Assembly (NCBI GenBank): GCA_017591395.1
Contig: WEDG01007684.1
Coordinates: 1 to 64,000, forward strand
From: Schistocephalus solidus
Lineage: Eukaryota; Platyhelminthes; Cestoda; Diphyllobothriidea; Diphyllobothriidae
Direction of reading: 5' to 3'
DNA: 64,000 nt
A program made the translations under genes and the position numbers. The notes under the pieces are model-generated. The model did not search any database. It was given only the letters and a program-made list of their open reading frames with translations, and was not told the origin of the DNA. This document shows positions 1 through 12,170 of the stretch, in pieces. Positions within the stretch are counted from its first letter, which is position 1; each line of letters starts with the position of its first letter.

Positions 1-335
1 TTATTCTGCCTATACACTGAGCTGCCTTACGGCTACTTGTGGGGCTTTAGAGTTAGCCCCAAGGCACAACGGGAGGTGTGAGTCCTGTAACCGATTGGTG
101 AGCGCCCTACTACCATTGTTAATATTCCCGATCGAAACCGACATGACAACGAGATCGTTGCGCAGTGAGTAGAGCGTTGGACTTCTGACCAACAAGGTCG
201 CGAGTTGAAGGCTCAGGCGCCGCAGCGCCTGGGTTTGGGTATGGCTAGCTGTTGACGGTTAATAAGCCAGAAATGGCCATTCCAGTCTCCCTTGACATTG
301 TCGGTCATGTAATACTGCATATACATACAGCTTGC
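1..335 (+). mobile_element. tRNA-like/hammerhead repeat, subfamily A (diverged copy)
   Basis: This copy matches the better copies at 45231-45575 and, in reverse, 61353-61595 and 63263-63713. In order it holds a leader (rich in 'gccccaaggcacaacggg'), a tRNA-like stretch near 150-215 (A-box-like 'TTGCGCAGTGAGTAGAGCG', B-box-like 'GGTCGCGAGTTGAAGGC'), a hammerhead relic and a tail ending 'gtcggtcatg'. The tRNA part resembles tRNA-Arg(TCT) ('GGACTTCTG'). It lies directly upstream of LINE copy A. The B box has lost the central TTCGA, so transcription by pol III is doubtful. The family assignment is direct comparison inside the window; the tRNA ancestry is inference. Confidence 0.75.
243..287 (+). 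ncRNA. degenerate hammerhead ribozyme
   Basis: This 45-nt motif is aligned with the intact family-1 hammerheads. The core reads CTGTTGA instead of CTGATGA, while GAAA, the stem III palindrome ATGGCCAT and the 3' stem I strand CCAGTC are kept. The 5' stem I strand (GGCTAG) no longer pairs fully. The A6 change should abolish cleavage. Confidence 0.5.
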
Positions 336-485
336 ATTTGATCGCTCCATATGTCTCGTACAGGTGGTTAATGCTTCTGTGGCCGCCTCTAACTGGTACC
401 CAACTCTAACCTGTGGCTCCTCGAAGTTGGGTTATTCCCAGCGGCCTCACCCCTGGCAACTTTCACGACTGGCGGGCTAAACCAG

Positions 486-3400
486 GTGAGGGTCTCCGGT
501 TTTGTGTGTGCCTCCACACCCGGTATGTCTGACTCCCGAACTTCCCACCTCACCCCTCTCAAAAAGTCCTACGGTGGGGGCGACAGCAACCCCGTAGGCG
601 GCCCAGATTTACTCGGGTCGTTCTCCCACTTAAACAAATCCGTGACGCATAATGGAGTTATGCAGCCGTCTGGGATGTCCAAGCAGCCCTATTTAGGAAT
701 AGCACTGCTTGCCCCCTCGCGGAGGAAGGGGCTAGAAATGTGCCCTCAAACAAACAACAATACCCCCTGTCCCAATCCCCCTGGCTATACTCTCCAGGCT
801 GCACGGGTGAGTCCACTTACACTAGCAGCCTGGAATGTTCGTTTCCTTTTAGACAATCCTAGGAGCAACCGGCCGGAACGGAGGACGGCGCTTGTCGCTC
901 GGGAACTGGCGCGCTACAAGATGGACATTGTTGCTCTCAGCGAGACCCGATTCTCTGAGCAGGGTCAGCTGGAGGAGGTGGGTACCAGCTACACTTTCTT
1001 CTGGAGCGGCCGGCCAAAGGCAGAGCGACGCGAGGCTGGTGTTGCCTTTGCCATCCGTAACGACATCGTGGGACGTCAGCCCTGTCTGCCGCAGGGTATC
1101 AATGATCGTCTGATGAGCCTCCGCCTGCCTCTTCGGGGAGACCAAGTTGCCACCATCATCAGTGCCTACGCTCCCCAATGATGAGCTCTGATGCGGCGAA
1201 GGACAAATTCTACGAGGACCTGCACGCTTTGCTGGCGACTGTGCCGAAAGAGGACAAGTTAATTGTCCTTGGTGACTTCAATGCCCGCGTCGGGACGGAC
1301 CACGCTGCCTGGCAGGGAGTGCTGGGTCCCCACGGTCTCGGTAGCTGTAACGTAAACGGCCTCCTTCTTCTGCGCACGTGTGCGGAACACCGTCTCCTGC
1401 TGACCAACACCTTCTTCCGCCTTCCGACGCGGGAGAAGGCCACGTGGATGCACCCTCGGCCGCGGCGCCGGCATCTGCTGGACTATGTTCTCGTCCGGAG
1501 GCGAGATCGACAGGACGTGATGGTAACCAAGGCAATCCGCGATGCCAATGGTTAGACAGATCACCGCCTCGTCATCTCCCAGGTGAGGCTCCGACTGCAA
1601 CCCCGACGAAGGCCCCAAGGTAAGAGGCCACCATGTAAGTTATATACTCTTTTATTAAATTTACATGCTCACTGTTTTGATTTCAGCAACCAAATAACCG
1701 AGAAACTGGAGGACGTGCATGCTCCAGATGATAACGCTGCCGTGGAGACACGATGGTGTCAACTGCGAAATGTCATCCAGTCCACCGCCCTCGATGTCCT
1801 CGGACGCGCACGCCGTCGACACCAGGACTGGTTTGATGACAATGACGCCGACATCAGCAACTTACTCGCGGAGAAGAATGGGCTACACAAAGCCTACATG
1901 GACCTTCGGACTGACGCCACCAAAGCAGCCTTCTTCAGATGCCGGCTGCGGGAGATGCAGGATGCCTGGATGATCCGAAAGGCTGAGGAAATCCAGGGGT
2001 ATGCGGAGCGCAATGAAATGAAAAACTTTTTCAAAGCCATCAAGGCCATCTACGGCCCGTGTATCAAGGGTCCGCACCGCTGCTCAGCTCTGACGGCACA
2101 ACACTGCTGACAGAGAAATCGCAAATTTTGAAGCGCTGGGCCAAGAATTTCAGAAGTGTCCTTAATTGCTCATCGGCCATATCCGATGCTGCCATTGACC
2201 AGACTCCATCGAGTGGACACGACCAATGACCTGGATCTGCCGCCTTCCCTACCAAAACCATCCGGGCCATGCAGCAGATTTCCAGCGGTAAAGAACCGGG
2301 AACCGAGGCAATCCCACCGGAAGTCTACAAGCGCGGTGGGCCCCGGCTGATGGCAGAACTCACAACACTATTCCAGGAGACGTGGCGCCAAGGACAAGTT
2401 CCTCAGGATTTCAAAGACGCGACCATCGTCCATCTCAACAAACGGAAGGGGAACCGGCAAATCTGTGATAATCATAGAGGCATCTCGTTGCTCAACATCG
2501 CTGGGAAGATCTTCGCCCGTATCATTCTCAATCGTCTGCATGGTCACCTAGAGCAGGGCCTGCTCTCGCAAACCCAATGTGGCTTCCGCCGATACCGCGG
2601 AACAACCGATATGATCTTTGCCGCCCGCCAACTACAAGAGAAGTGCCAGGAGATGTGAACTCACCTATAAACTACCTTCGTGGATCTATCGAAAGCCTTT
2701 GACACGGTGAATCGTGACGGACTGTGGAAAGTCATGCAGAAATGCGGCTATCCTGAGCGGTTCACGAACATGGTGCGTCAGCTTCATGACGGGATGACGA
2801 CGCACGTCACTGACAACGGGACGTTATCCGAAGCATGCGCAGTGACCAACGGAGTGAAGCTGGGCTGCGTACTGGCCCCCACCCTGTTCAGTCTCATGTT
2901 CTCGGCTATGCTGATGGACGCCTACCGTGATGAGCAGCCTGGGATCCGCATCGGCTACAGAACTGACGGGCAACTTCTCACTGGTCGGCGTATGCAGGCC
3001 ACAACGCGCGTGTCTACGACTACTGTCCATGACTTGCTCATTGCGTACAAATGCGCCCTTAACACATTGATGGAGGAAGACATGCAAAGGAGCATGGACC
3101 TCTTCGCCGCAGGCTGTGCCGATTTTGGATTAACAATCAGTACAGCCAAAACGGTTGCCATGCACCAGCCGCCAGACAGCGCGGACTACAATGCTAACCG
3201 AATCAGTGTCATCGGTGCTCAACTCAAAAATGTGGAAACCTTCGCTTATCTAGGAAGCACGCTGTCACGCAACACGAGAATCGATGACGAGGTTGCCCAA
3301 CGGCTCTCCAAAGCCAGTCAGGCCTTTGGCCGGCTGTAGGCCTCCATGTGGAATCGCCATGGTATTCACCTGGACACCAAACTGAATATGTACCAGGTGA

Positions 3401-4430
3401 TCGTTTTGACGACACTCCTTTACGGAGAGGAGACCTGGACCGTCTACTCGAACCAGGCCAGGAAGTTGAAACCCTTCAATCTCAGCTGACTCCACAGAAT
3501 ACTGAAGCTGAGATGGTAAGACAGGATCCTGGACACGGAATTCCTGGAGCGGACCGGAATCCTCAACATCCACGCCATGCTGAGGAAATTTCAACTGCGA
3601 TGGAGTGGCCACCTGGTGAGAATGGATGACGAGCGACTACCCAAACGACTTTTCTACGGAGATTTCGTTAATGGTGCTCGCCGACAGGGAGGTCAAAAAC
3701 GACGCCACAAGGACGCTTTGAAGAAATCTCTGAAGCAACTGCAAATCAACTCGGCGACCTGGGATGACCTTGCCCAGGAAAGACTGGCATGGAGAAGATC
3801 CGTGAAGACTCGTGCAGCGATCTATGAGGCCAACCGGATCACCGCCGCCAAGGCCAAAAGAGCGGCATGAAAGTCACCAGCGCCCCGGACCAACATCGTC
3901 GATGCCCAGGCCCTGCCAACATGACCGCGCTGTCAGTGCATCTTCCGCGCGCAAATCAGCCTGGTTGGACATCTTCAGACGCAATGCACCAACAATCCGT
4001 CAATTCCAAATTCTACTTCAAATTCTGCCAACCCTCCTTCGGACTCCCCCACCCTCACTCCTGGCATCAATTCCATTACTTCCACCAGCAGAGAGACCAC
4101 AACCCAATACTCATCACCTGTTACCTCCACCACCGCAAACACCACCGCCGCCACCGCCGTCAACACCACCACCAGAGATGGGGACTCTCTCCTAAACTGA
4201 CCTCAATGCGACCGCACATTCACCTCACGCATCGGCCTGGTCGGTCACTTGCGAATCCATCGCACTTAGACTAGCGAACCAGTGCCAGGAGCACAACATA
4301 CACCCGCCACACCCGAATCAGCAGTCTGCAATTTCCACACACATTCGCACACCACATGGGCCTATTAGGTCCTATGCGTTTCCATGAAAACATGCGATTG
4401 AACACCGCCGGCTATACCACAACACTTCAT
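486..4430 (+). pseudogene. LINE endonuclease-reverse transcriptase-zinc finger protein, copy A
   Basis: The protein would nick target DNA and reverse transcribe the element RNA. The endonuclease begins near 810 (LAAWNVRFLLDN, then SETRF and, near 1270, [15 protein letters not shown]). RT blocks follow: KDATIVHLNKRKGNRQ with HRGISLLN (about 2420-2500), QCGFRRYRGTTDMIF (2575), DLSKAFDTVNRDG (2680) and GVKLGCVLAPTLFSLM (2850). The YxDD-type box, FADD in relatives, reads IAYK near 3040, so both catalytic aspartates are gone. Past HLVRMDDERLPKRLFYG (3610) come remnants of C2H2 fingers (RTFTSRIGLVGHLRIH near 4210-4265). Frame breaks occur near 1178, 2100, 2660, 3339 and 3490. ATG 486 is the first in an open frame but lies well before recognisable homology. 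No function is expected. Confidence 0.85.
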
Positions 4431-4589
4431 CTCTCCTCATCAGCCTCTGCACCTCACATGAGCACATGCAACACCACAAAAAATGGCCTCAGTCTGCTTA
4501 ACTGTTTGAGAGGCTGGTATGGTCCTCGGCTTCTTGTCCATTTGGCTCCTCCGTTGCACGTGTGATCTGAGCTTGAGATATCCCGGGGC

Positions 4590-6482
4590 AATAAGCGCCG
4601 TGGATTGGAAGGTTGCCAACTGACAAGTACACTCAGACCTTGCAGTCAGTCCAATGTGTATTGCGTGGAGTGACTGACTGGTGGTCTGAGAGTCTGGTTG
4701 CGATGGCTCCTTCTTAACGTGACCTCTGGCTATCTCACACATGTGAGATGTAAGCCGTTCAACCCCCTGTTGTGTGAAATCCTGGTGCTTGTGTTTGGGG
4801 GGCCAGGTCGTGTACGTAGTACACGTAGACGAGGTCACCAGCAGCTGCGCTCGCTTCCGCATTTAGACCACTGACCGGCTCGGACAGTGGTCTGATTGTG
4901 GGGGTGGGGGAGAGAGTTAGGTCGAGAGCCCAGCGTATTTTCCTCACTATAATCAATCTGACGCACTTGAAACTATTACGGTGCGCTAAAGCCGTGGCTT
5001 GGAAGGTTGCCGACTGACGGGATAACTCGGACTGTGTGGTCAGCCCAATGTGTGTTTTGTGTGGAGTGGCTGACTGGCGGACTGAGAGTCAGGCTGCAAT
5101 GGCTCCTTCTTAATGTGGCCTTTATGGCACTCTCACTTCGTGGGATCCGAGCCAGGTGTGGTGGTACGCCCTGGGTCGGCTCCGGTCACGCCAGCCACAT
5201 GCGACGTCTCTCATCTCCGGTCTTTTTGCCTGTGTCGTGAGATCGGGCTCAGGTGGGGGAGGAGAAGAGTGTGTGGTAGCGTTAACCGCCGTGGTTGGAA
5301 GGTTGCAAACTGACAAGTACACTCAGACCTTGCAGTTAGTCCAATGTGTGTTGTGTGGAGTGGCTGACTGGTGGTCTGAGAGTCAGGCTGCGATGGCTCC
5401 TTCTTAACGTGACCTCTGGCTATCTCACACATGTGAGATGTAAGCCGTTCAACCCCCTGTTGTGTGTAATCCTGGTGCTTGTGTTTGGGGGGCCAGGTCG
5501 TGTACGTAGTACACGTAGACGAGGTCACCAGCAACTGCGCCCACTTCCGCATCAGACAACTGACCGGCTTGGACAGCGGTTTGACTGTGGGGGTGGGGAG
5601 AGAGTGAGGTCGACAGCTCAGCACATGTTCCTCACTATAAACAATCTGACGTGCTTGAAACTATCACGGTGCGCTAAAAGCCGTGGCTTGGAAGGTTGCC
5701 AACTGACGGGATAACTCGGACCGCGTGGTCAGCCGAATGTGTGTTTTGTGTGGAAAGGCTGACGGGCGGACTGAGAGTCAGGCTGCAATGGTTCCTTCTT
5801 AATGTGGCTTTTATGGCACTCCCACTTCGTTGGATCCGAGCCAGGTGTGGTGGTACGCCCAGGGGCGGCTCCGGCCGCGCCAGCCAATTGTGCCCTCTCC
5901 CGCCTCTTGTCTTCTTGACTCTGTCATGAAACCGGGTTCAGATGGGGGAGGAGGAGAAAGTGCAGTAGCTGCAGCGCAAGGCTACTATCACTTAAAACTA
6001 ATTCACGTGCAAGTCACCGTGACTGCACTACCCTTCCGTGGAGCATACGGTGGACATCGTCGAAATCGACGGTCGAACTATCGTGTGTGCCCCCTAAACG
6101 GGCCACGTGGTAAATGCGTTGGACCAACACGGGGGCCACATTAGGGCACATTAGGGCACGGCAGGCATTATTCGGGTTGCGCTCCCATAACTAATGCCGA
6201 ACATGAAGGTGTGGTGGCACGCCTAGGGGTGGCTAGGACTTAGGGGACCCAGCCGTGCCAGCCACCTGCGTCCTCTCCCACCTCCGGTCTTCTTCACTCT
6301 GTCTTGAAACGGGGCTCAGGTGGGGGAGAAGGAGAGAGTGTGGTAGCTGCAGTGCAAGGCTATTATCACTTAAAACTAATTCATGCGCAAGTCACCGTCC
6401 CTGCACCACCCTTCCATGGAGCATTCGGTGGACATCGTCGAAATCGACGGTTGAACTATCGTGTGTGTGTGTGTGTGTGTGA
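4590..6482 (+). repeat. LINE copy A 3' region with a ~692-bp tandem duplication
   Basis: Two alternating blocks recur. One starts 'ccgtggattggaaggttgcc' (4598) and recurs at 5289; the other starts 'ccgtggcttggaaggttgcc' (4992) and recurs at 5683. Both pairs are about 692 bp apart, so the 692-bp unit is duplicated in tandem. A further partial copy of the second block lies at 6200-6460, then a GT microsatellite. Similar blocks follow copy B (10910-12170) and relic C (25170-25670). No convincing coding sequence is present. Confidence 0.7.
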
Positions 6483-7045
6483 TGGAGGGGTTTAGGGTGT
6501 ACTAGTTAGGGTTAGCGTCACACAGATAGTATTTGGTTGCTCCATTTGTGAATGCTCCTGTGGCTGCCTCTAACTGACACCCAACTCTGACCTGTGGCTC
6601 CTCGATGTTGAGTTCTTCCAAGCGGCCAAACCCCAGGCAACCGTCACGACCAGCGAGCTAAACCAGGTGAGGGCCTCTGGTGCTGTGTGTGCCTCCACAC
6701 CCGGTATGTCTGAATCCCGAACTTCCCACCTCCCCATCTCAAAAAGTCCTACAAGGGGTGCGACAGCAGCCCCATAGGCGGCCCAGGCTAACTCGGGTCG
6801 CTCTCCCACTAACACCAACTGTGACCCATATTGGAGTTCGGCAGCCGTCTAGGATGCCCGAGCAGCCCTAATTAGGGACAGCACTGCGTGCCTCCTCGCG
6901 GAGGAAGGGGCTAGAAAAGGTGCCCTAAACAAATGCTGGTTATCACGTCTTCTGCAGCAGGCCGCGGCTCGCAGATCGCAAAATACGCGGTCGTTAAACT
7001 CAAAAAACAATACCCCCTCCCCATCCCCCGCGCCATATCCTCCAG

Positions 7046-10000
7046 GCTGCTCGGGTGAGTCCACTCACACTAGCAGCCTGGAATGTTCGTTCCCTTTTAG
7101 ACAATCCTAGGAGCAAACGGCCGGAACGGATGACGGCGCTAGTCGCTCGGGAAGTGGCGCACTACAAGGTGGACATTCCTGCTCTCAGCGAGACCCAATT
7201 ATCCGAGCAGGGTCAGCTGAAGGAGGTGGGGGCCGGCTACACTTTCTTCTGGAGCGGCCGGCCAAAGGCAGAGCGACGCGACGCTGGTGTTGCTTTTGCC
7301 ATCCGTAACGACATTGTTGGACGTCTGCCCTGTCTGCCGCAGGGTATCAATGATCGCCTGATGAGCCTCCACCTGCCTCTTCGGGGAGACCATTTCGCCA
7401 CCATCCTCAGCGCCTACGCTCCCCCCAATGACGAGCTCTGATGCGGCGAAGGAAAAATTCTACGAGGACCTGCACGCCTTGCTGGTGACTGTGCCGAAAG
7501 AGGACAAGTTAATTGTCCTTGGTGACTTCAATGCCCGCGTCGGGACGGACCACGCTGCCTGGCAGGGAGTGCTGGGTCCCCATGGTCTCGGTAGCTGCAA
7601 CGATAACGGCCTCCTTCTTCTGCGCACGTGTGCGGAACACCGTCTCCTGCTGTCCAACACCTTCTTCCGCCTTCGGACGCGGGAGAAGGCCACGTGGATG
7701 CACCCTCGGTCGCGGTGCTGGCAGCTGCTGGACCATGTTCTCGTCCGGAGGCGAGATCGACAGGACGTGCTGGTAACCAAGGCGATCCGCGATGCCGATG
7801 GTTGGACAGATCACCGCCTCGTCATCTCCCAGATGAGGCTCCGACTGCAACCCCGACGAAGGCCCCAAGGTAAGCGACCGCCAGGCTATTTCAATACTGT
7901 CTTGTTAAATCTTCCTGCTCACTGTTTTGATATTAGCAACCAAATAACCGAGAAACTGGAGGACCTACATGCTCCAGATAATACTGCCACCGTGGAAACA
8001 CGATGGTGTCAACTGTGAAATGTCATCCAGTCCACCGCCCTCGAAGTCCTCGGACGTGCACGCCGTCGACACCAGGACTGGTTTGACGACAATGACGCCG
8101 ACATCAGCAACTTACTCGCGGAGAAGAATGAACTACACAAAGCCTACATGGACATTCGGACTGACGCCACCAAAACAATGGCTGCGGGAGATGCAGGATG
8201 TCTGAATGATCCGAAAGGCTGAGGAAATCCAGGGGAATGCGGCCCGCAATGGAATTGAAAACTTTTTCAAAGCTATCAAGGCCATCTACGGCCCGTGTAT
8301 CAAGGGGCCAGCACCACTGCTCAGCTCTGACGACACAACGCTGCTGACAAAGAAATCGCAAATTCTGAAGCGCTGGGCCGAGCACTTCAGAAATGTCCTT
8401 AATTGCTCATCAGCCATCTCCGATGCTGCCATTGACCGGCTCCCTCAATCGTACACGAAAAATGACCTGGATCTGCCGCCTTCCCTACCAGAAACCATCC
8501 GGGCCGTGCAGCAGATTTCCAGCGGTAAAGCACCGGGATCCGACGCAATCCCACCGGAAGTCTACAAGCACGGTTGGCCCCGGCTGATGGCAGAACTCAC
8601 ATCACTCTTCCACGATATGTGGCGCCAAGGACAAGTTCCTCGGGATTTCAAAGAGGCGACAAACATCCATCTCTTCAATTGCAAGAGAACCGCCAACTCT
8701 GTGATAATCAGAAAGGCATCTCGTTGCTCAACATCACCGGGAAGACCTTTGCCCGTATCCTTCTCAACCGTCTGAACGGTCACCTAGAGCAGGGCCGGCT
8801 CTCGCAAAGCCAATGTGGCTTCCGCCGACTGCCAGCTACAAGAGAAGTGCCAGGAGATGCGAACGCACCTATAAACTACCTTCGTGAATCTGACAAAAGC
8901 CTATGACATGGTAAATCGTGACGGACTGTGGAAAGTCATGCAGAAATTCGGCTATCCTGAGCGGTTCACGAACATGGTGCGTCAGCTTCATGACGGGATG
9001 ACGGCGCACGTCACTGACAACGGGACGTTATCCGAAGCATGCGCAGTGACCAACGGAGTGAAGCTGGGCTGCTTACTGGCCCCCACCCTCTTCAGTCTCA
9101 TGTTATCGGTTATGCTGATGGACGCCTACCGTGATGAGCAGCCTGGGATCCGCATCGGCTACATAACTAACGGGCAACTTCTCACTTGTCGGCGTATGCA
9201 GGCCACAACGCGCGTGTCTACGACTACTGTCCATGACTTGCTCTTCGCGGAAGACTGCACCCTTAACACCTTGACGGAGGAGGACATGCAAAGGAGCATG
9301 GACCTCTTCGCCGCAGGCTGCGCCAATTTCGGATTAAAAATCAGTACAGCCAGAACGGTTGTCATGCACCAGCCTCCACGCAGCGTGTAATACAATGCTC
9401 CCAAATCAATGTCAACGGTGTTCAACTCAAAAACGTGGAAACCTTCGCTTATCTAGGAAGCATGCTGTCGCGCAACACGAGAATCGATGACGAGGTTGCC
9501 CAACGGATCTCTAAAGCCAGTCAAGCCTTTGGCCGGCTGCAGGCCTCCGTGTGGAATCGCTACAGTATTCACCTAAACACCAAACTGAAGATGTACAAGT
9601 CCATCGTCTTTGCGACTATCCTCTACGGAGCGGAGACATGGTCCGTCTACTCGAACCAGGCCAGGAAGTTGAAACACTTCCATCTCAGCTACCTCCATAG
9701 AATACTGAAGCTGAGATGGTAAGACAGGATCCCGGACATGGAAGTCCTGGAGCGGACTGGAATCCTCAGCATTCTCACGATACTGAGACAAGTGCAACTG
9801 CGATGGAGCAGCCACCTGGTGAGAATGGATGACGAGCGAGTACCCAAACGACTTTCCTACGGAGATGACGCTACGGGTCCTCGCCGACAGGGAGGTCGAA
9901 AAACGACGCTACAAGGACACTTTAAAGAAATCTCTGAAGCAACTGCAAATCAACCCGGCGACCTGGGAGAACCTCGCCCAGGAAAGCCCGGAATGGAGAA

Positions 10001-10880
10001 AATCCATGACGACTGGTTCAGCAATCTATGAGACCAACTGGATCACCGCCGCCAAGGCAAAAAGAGTGCCCCGGACCAACACCGCACATGCCCAGGCCCT
10101 TCGAAGATGCCCGCGCTGTCAACGCATCTTCCGCGCACGAATCAGTTTTGTCGGACATCTTTGGACGCAATTCACCAACAATCCGACAATCCTAAATGCT
10201 ACGTCAAATTCTGCCATCTGTCCTTCTGGATCCCTCACCCTCACTCCCGGCATCAATTCCATTGCTCCCACCATCATAGAAACCATATCCCAATACTCAT
10301 CGCATGTTATCCCTCCACCACGGCCACCCACCACCGCCTTCGCCGCCGCCGCCGCCACCACAATCACCACCAGTGATGGGGACTCTCTCCTAAACTGACC
10401 TCATTGCGACCGCACATTAACCTCACACATCGGCCTGGTCGGTCACTTACGAATCCTACGTACAGAGACTGGAGCACCAACACACAGCAGAGATCGCCGT
10501 CTTCACTGTCCTCACTGTCCTCGCGCATTCACTCATCGCATGGGCCTATTCGGTCACATGCGCATCCATGACAGCGGAATTCGCCGCAATGGCGACAACA
10601 CCGATATCCTATGCACGCCTCCACTCCTGCCATTCTTACCGCCACTGCCACCCTCAATACCACGAATTTCATCCCCCAGCCTCTACCGATTTCTCCTGCC
10701 CACAGTGCGCCCGCAACTTCAACTCACGCATCGGCCTGGTCGGTCACCTGCGAATACATCGCAAGGAGGCTTGTGAAATAGTGCCTGGGGCTCTGAAATA
10801 CAGTCACCACGCCTGCCTCCACTGCCCTCACTGCTCCTGCACATTTGCACACCGCATGAGCATATAAGGACACATGCGCC
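7046..10880 (+). pseudogene. LINE endonuclease-reverse transcriptase-zinc finger protein, copy B
   Basis: Endonuclease motifs run from [12 protein letters not shown] (about 7070) through SETQLSEQG and [11 protein letters not shown] (7520) to [10 protein letters not shown] (7800). RT blocks follow: SSGKAPGSDAIPPEVYKHG (about 8520), QCGFRRL (8810), NLTKAYDMVNRDG (8885), GVKLGCLLAPTLFSLML (9055) and FAED in place of FADD (9244-9255), a second-aspartate change expected to hurt catalysis. The thumb and tail (ILKLRW, HLVRMDDERVPKRL) end in about five C2H2-like fingers: CPRCQRIFRARISFVGHL (10107), CDRTFTSHIGLVGHLRI (10405), CPHCPRAFTHRMGLFGHM (10505), CPQCARNFNSRIGLVGHL (10697) and CPHCSCTFAHRM (10826). 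Low-complexity Thr/Pro linkers separate them. Several frameshifts break the reading frame. The fingers may bind element RNA or target DNA (inference). Confidence 0.85.
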
Positions 10881-12170
10881 AGATGGCGATGTCTCCTCCA
10901 TATCCCATGAGAAATTGAATCCTGGTGTGTGCATTTTGGCGGCCAGGTCGTGCTGTGGCGCGCGAATACGGATACACCGACCAATCAGCCAATTCGCCCA
11001 CTCCCACCTCAGACAACTGACTGGCTCGGATAATGGTCTCATTGTTGGGGTGGGGGAGAGAATGAGGTCAACAGCTCAGCACATTTTACTCACTATAAAC
11101 AATCTGACGCGCTTGAAACTATCACGGTGCGCTAAAAGCCGTGGCTTGGAATGTTGCCAACTGACGGGATAACTGGGACTGTGTGGTCAGCCCAATGTGT
11201 GTTTTGTGTGGAGTGGCTGACCGGCGGACTGAGAGTCAGACTGCAATGAATCCTCCTTAATGTGGCCTTTATGGCACCTCCACTCCGTGGGATACGAGCC
11301 AGGTGTGGTGGTACACTCAGGGGCGGTTCCGGCCGCAGCAGCCACTTGCGTCCTCTCCCGCCTCTGGTCTTCTTGACTTTGTCAGGACACCGGGTTCATG
11401 TGGGGGAGGAGGAGAGAGTGTGGTAGATGCAGCGCAAGACTACTATCACGTTTAAACTAAATCATGCGCAAGTCACCGTCCCTGCACCACCTGGTTTGGA
11501 GCATACGGTGGACCTCGTCGAAATCGACGGTCGAACTGTCGAGTGGCTGACCAGTGGCTTTAGAGTCAGACGGCAATGGCTTCTACATATCCCCTGATTT
11601 AGTGAATCCTGGTGTGTGCGTTATGGGTCCAGGTCATGCTGTGGCTCGCGAAGACGGTTCCACCGACCCATCAGCCAACGCGCGTACTGCCACATCAGCT
11701 AACTGACCGGTTTGGACGGTGATCTGATTGTGGGGGTGGGGGAGAGGGTGAGGTACACAGCTCAGTACATTTTCCTCACGTTAAGCACTCTCACGCGCTT
11801 GAAACTATCACGGTGCGCTAGAAGCTGTGGCCTGGAAGGTTGCCAACTGACGGGATAACTCGGACCGCTTGGTCAGCCCAGTGTGCGTTTTGTGTGGTGT
11901 AGCAAACTGGCGGACTGTGAGTCAGGCTGCAATGTCTCGTCCTTAATGTGGCCTTTATGACGCTCCCTCTCCGTGGTATCTGAGCCCGGTGGGGTGGCAC
12001 GCCCGCGTGCTGCTCCGGTCGCGCCAGCCACCTACTCCTTCTCCTGCCTCCGGTTTTCTTGACTCTGATACTGTCACATAAATCTAATCCAAGCGCAAAT
12101 CACCGTCCTTGCACCACCCTTCTGTGAAGCATAAGTGGACATCGTCGGACCTCGACGGTCGAACTGTCAT
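10881..12170 (+). repeat. LINE copy B 3' region
   Basis: This stretch holds blocks homologous to the 3' region of copy A: 'gccgtggcttggaatgttgcc' near 11137, a diverged counterpart near 11825, and 'gtggac(a/c)tcgtcg' near 11508 and 12135. Homology ends near 12170, where unrelated AT-richer sequence starts. It is noncoding as far as I can see. Confidence 0.65.

Larger units (their letters stand above)
336..6482 (+). mobile_element. non-LTR retrotransposon (CFDP2/RTE-like LINE), copy A, inactive
   Basis: This copy can be followed alongside copy B (6536-12170) from a shared 5' leader ('tgtggccgcctctaactgg' near 385), through an APE-type endonuclease, a reverse transcriptase and C2H2 zinc fingers, to a long repetitive 3' region that ends in a GT run (about 6459-6480). 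The protein resembles the 'craniofacial development protein 2-like' endonuclease/reverse transcriptases that are abundant in tapeworm genomes. RTE/BovB-like placement is my inference. Copy A is inactivated by stops and frameshifts. Copy B begins about 55 bp after its end, in the same orientation. Confidence 0.85.
6536..12170 (+). mobile_element. non-LTR retrotransposon (CFDP2/RTE-like LINE), copy B, inactive
   Basis: This is a second copy of the same LINE family, colinear with copy A from the 5' leader (6536) through endonuclease, RT, zinc fingers and 3' blocks. It preserves longer open stretches than copy A, but it has its own stops and frameshifts (near 7439, 8018, 8203, 8690, 8880 and 9390). 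It follows copy A head to tail with a short gap, which suggests either insertion next to a related element or a segmental duplication. Confidence 0.85.

Noticed and set aside
1628..1684. Intron-like GTAAG...TTTCAG inside LINE copy A
   Set aside because: The stretch is open in frame and aligns with coding sequence in copy B (GKRPP... to [10 protein letters not shown]), so it is exon.
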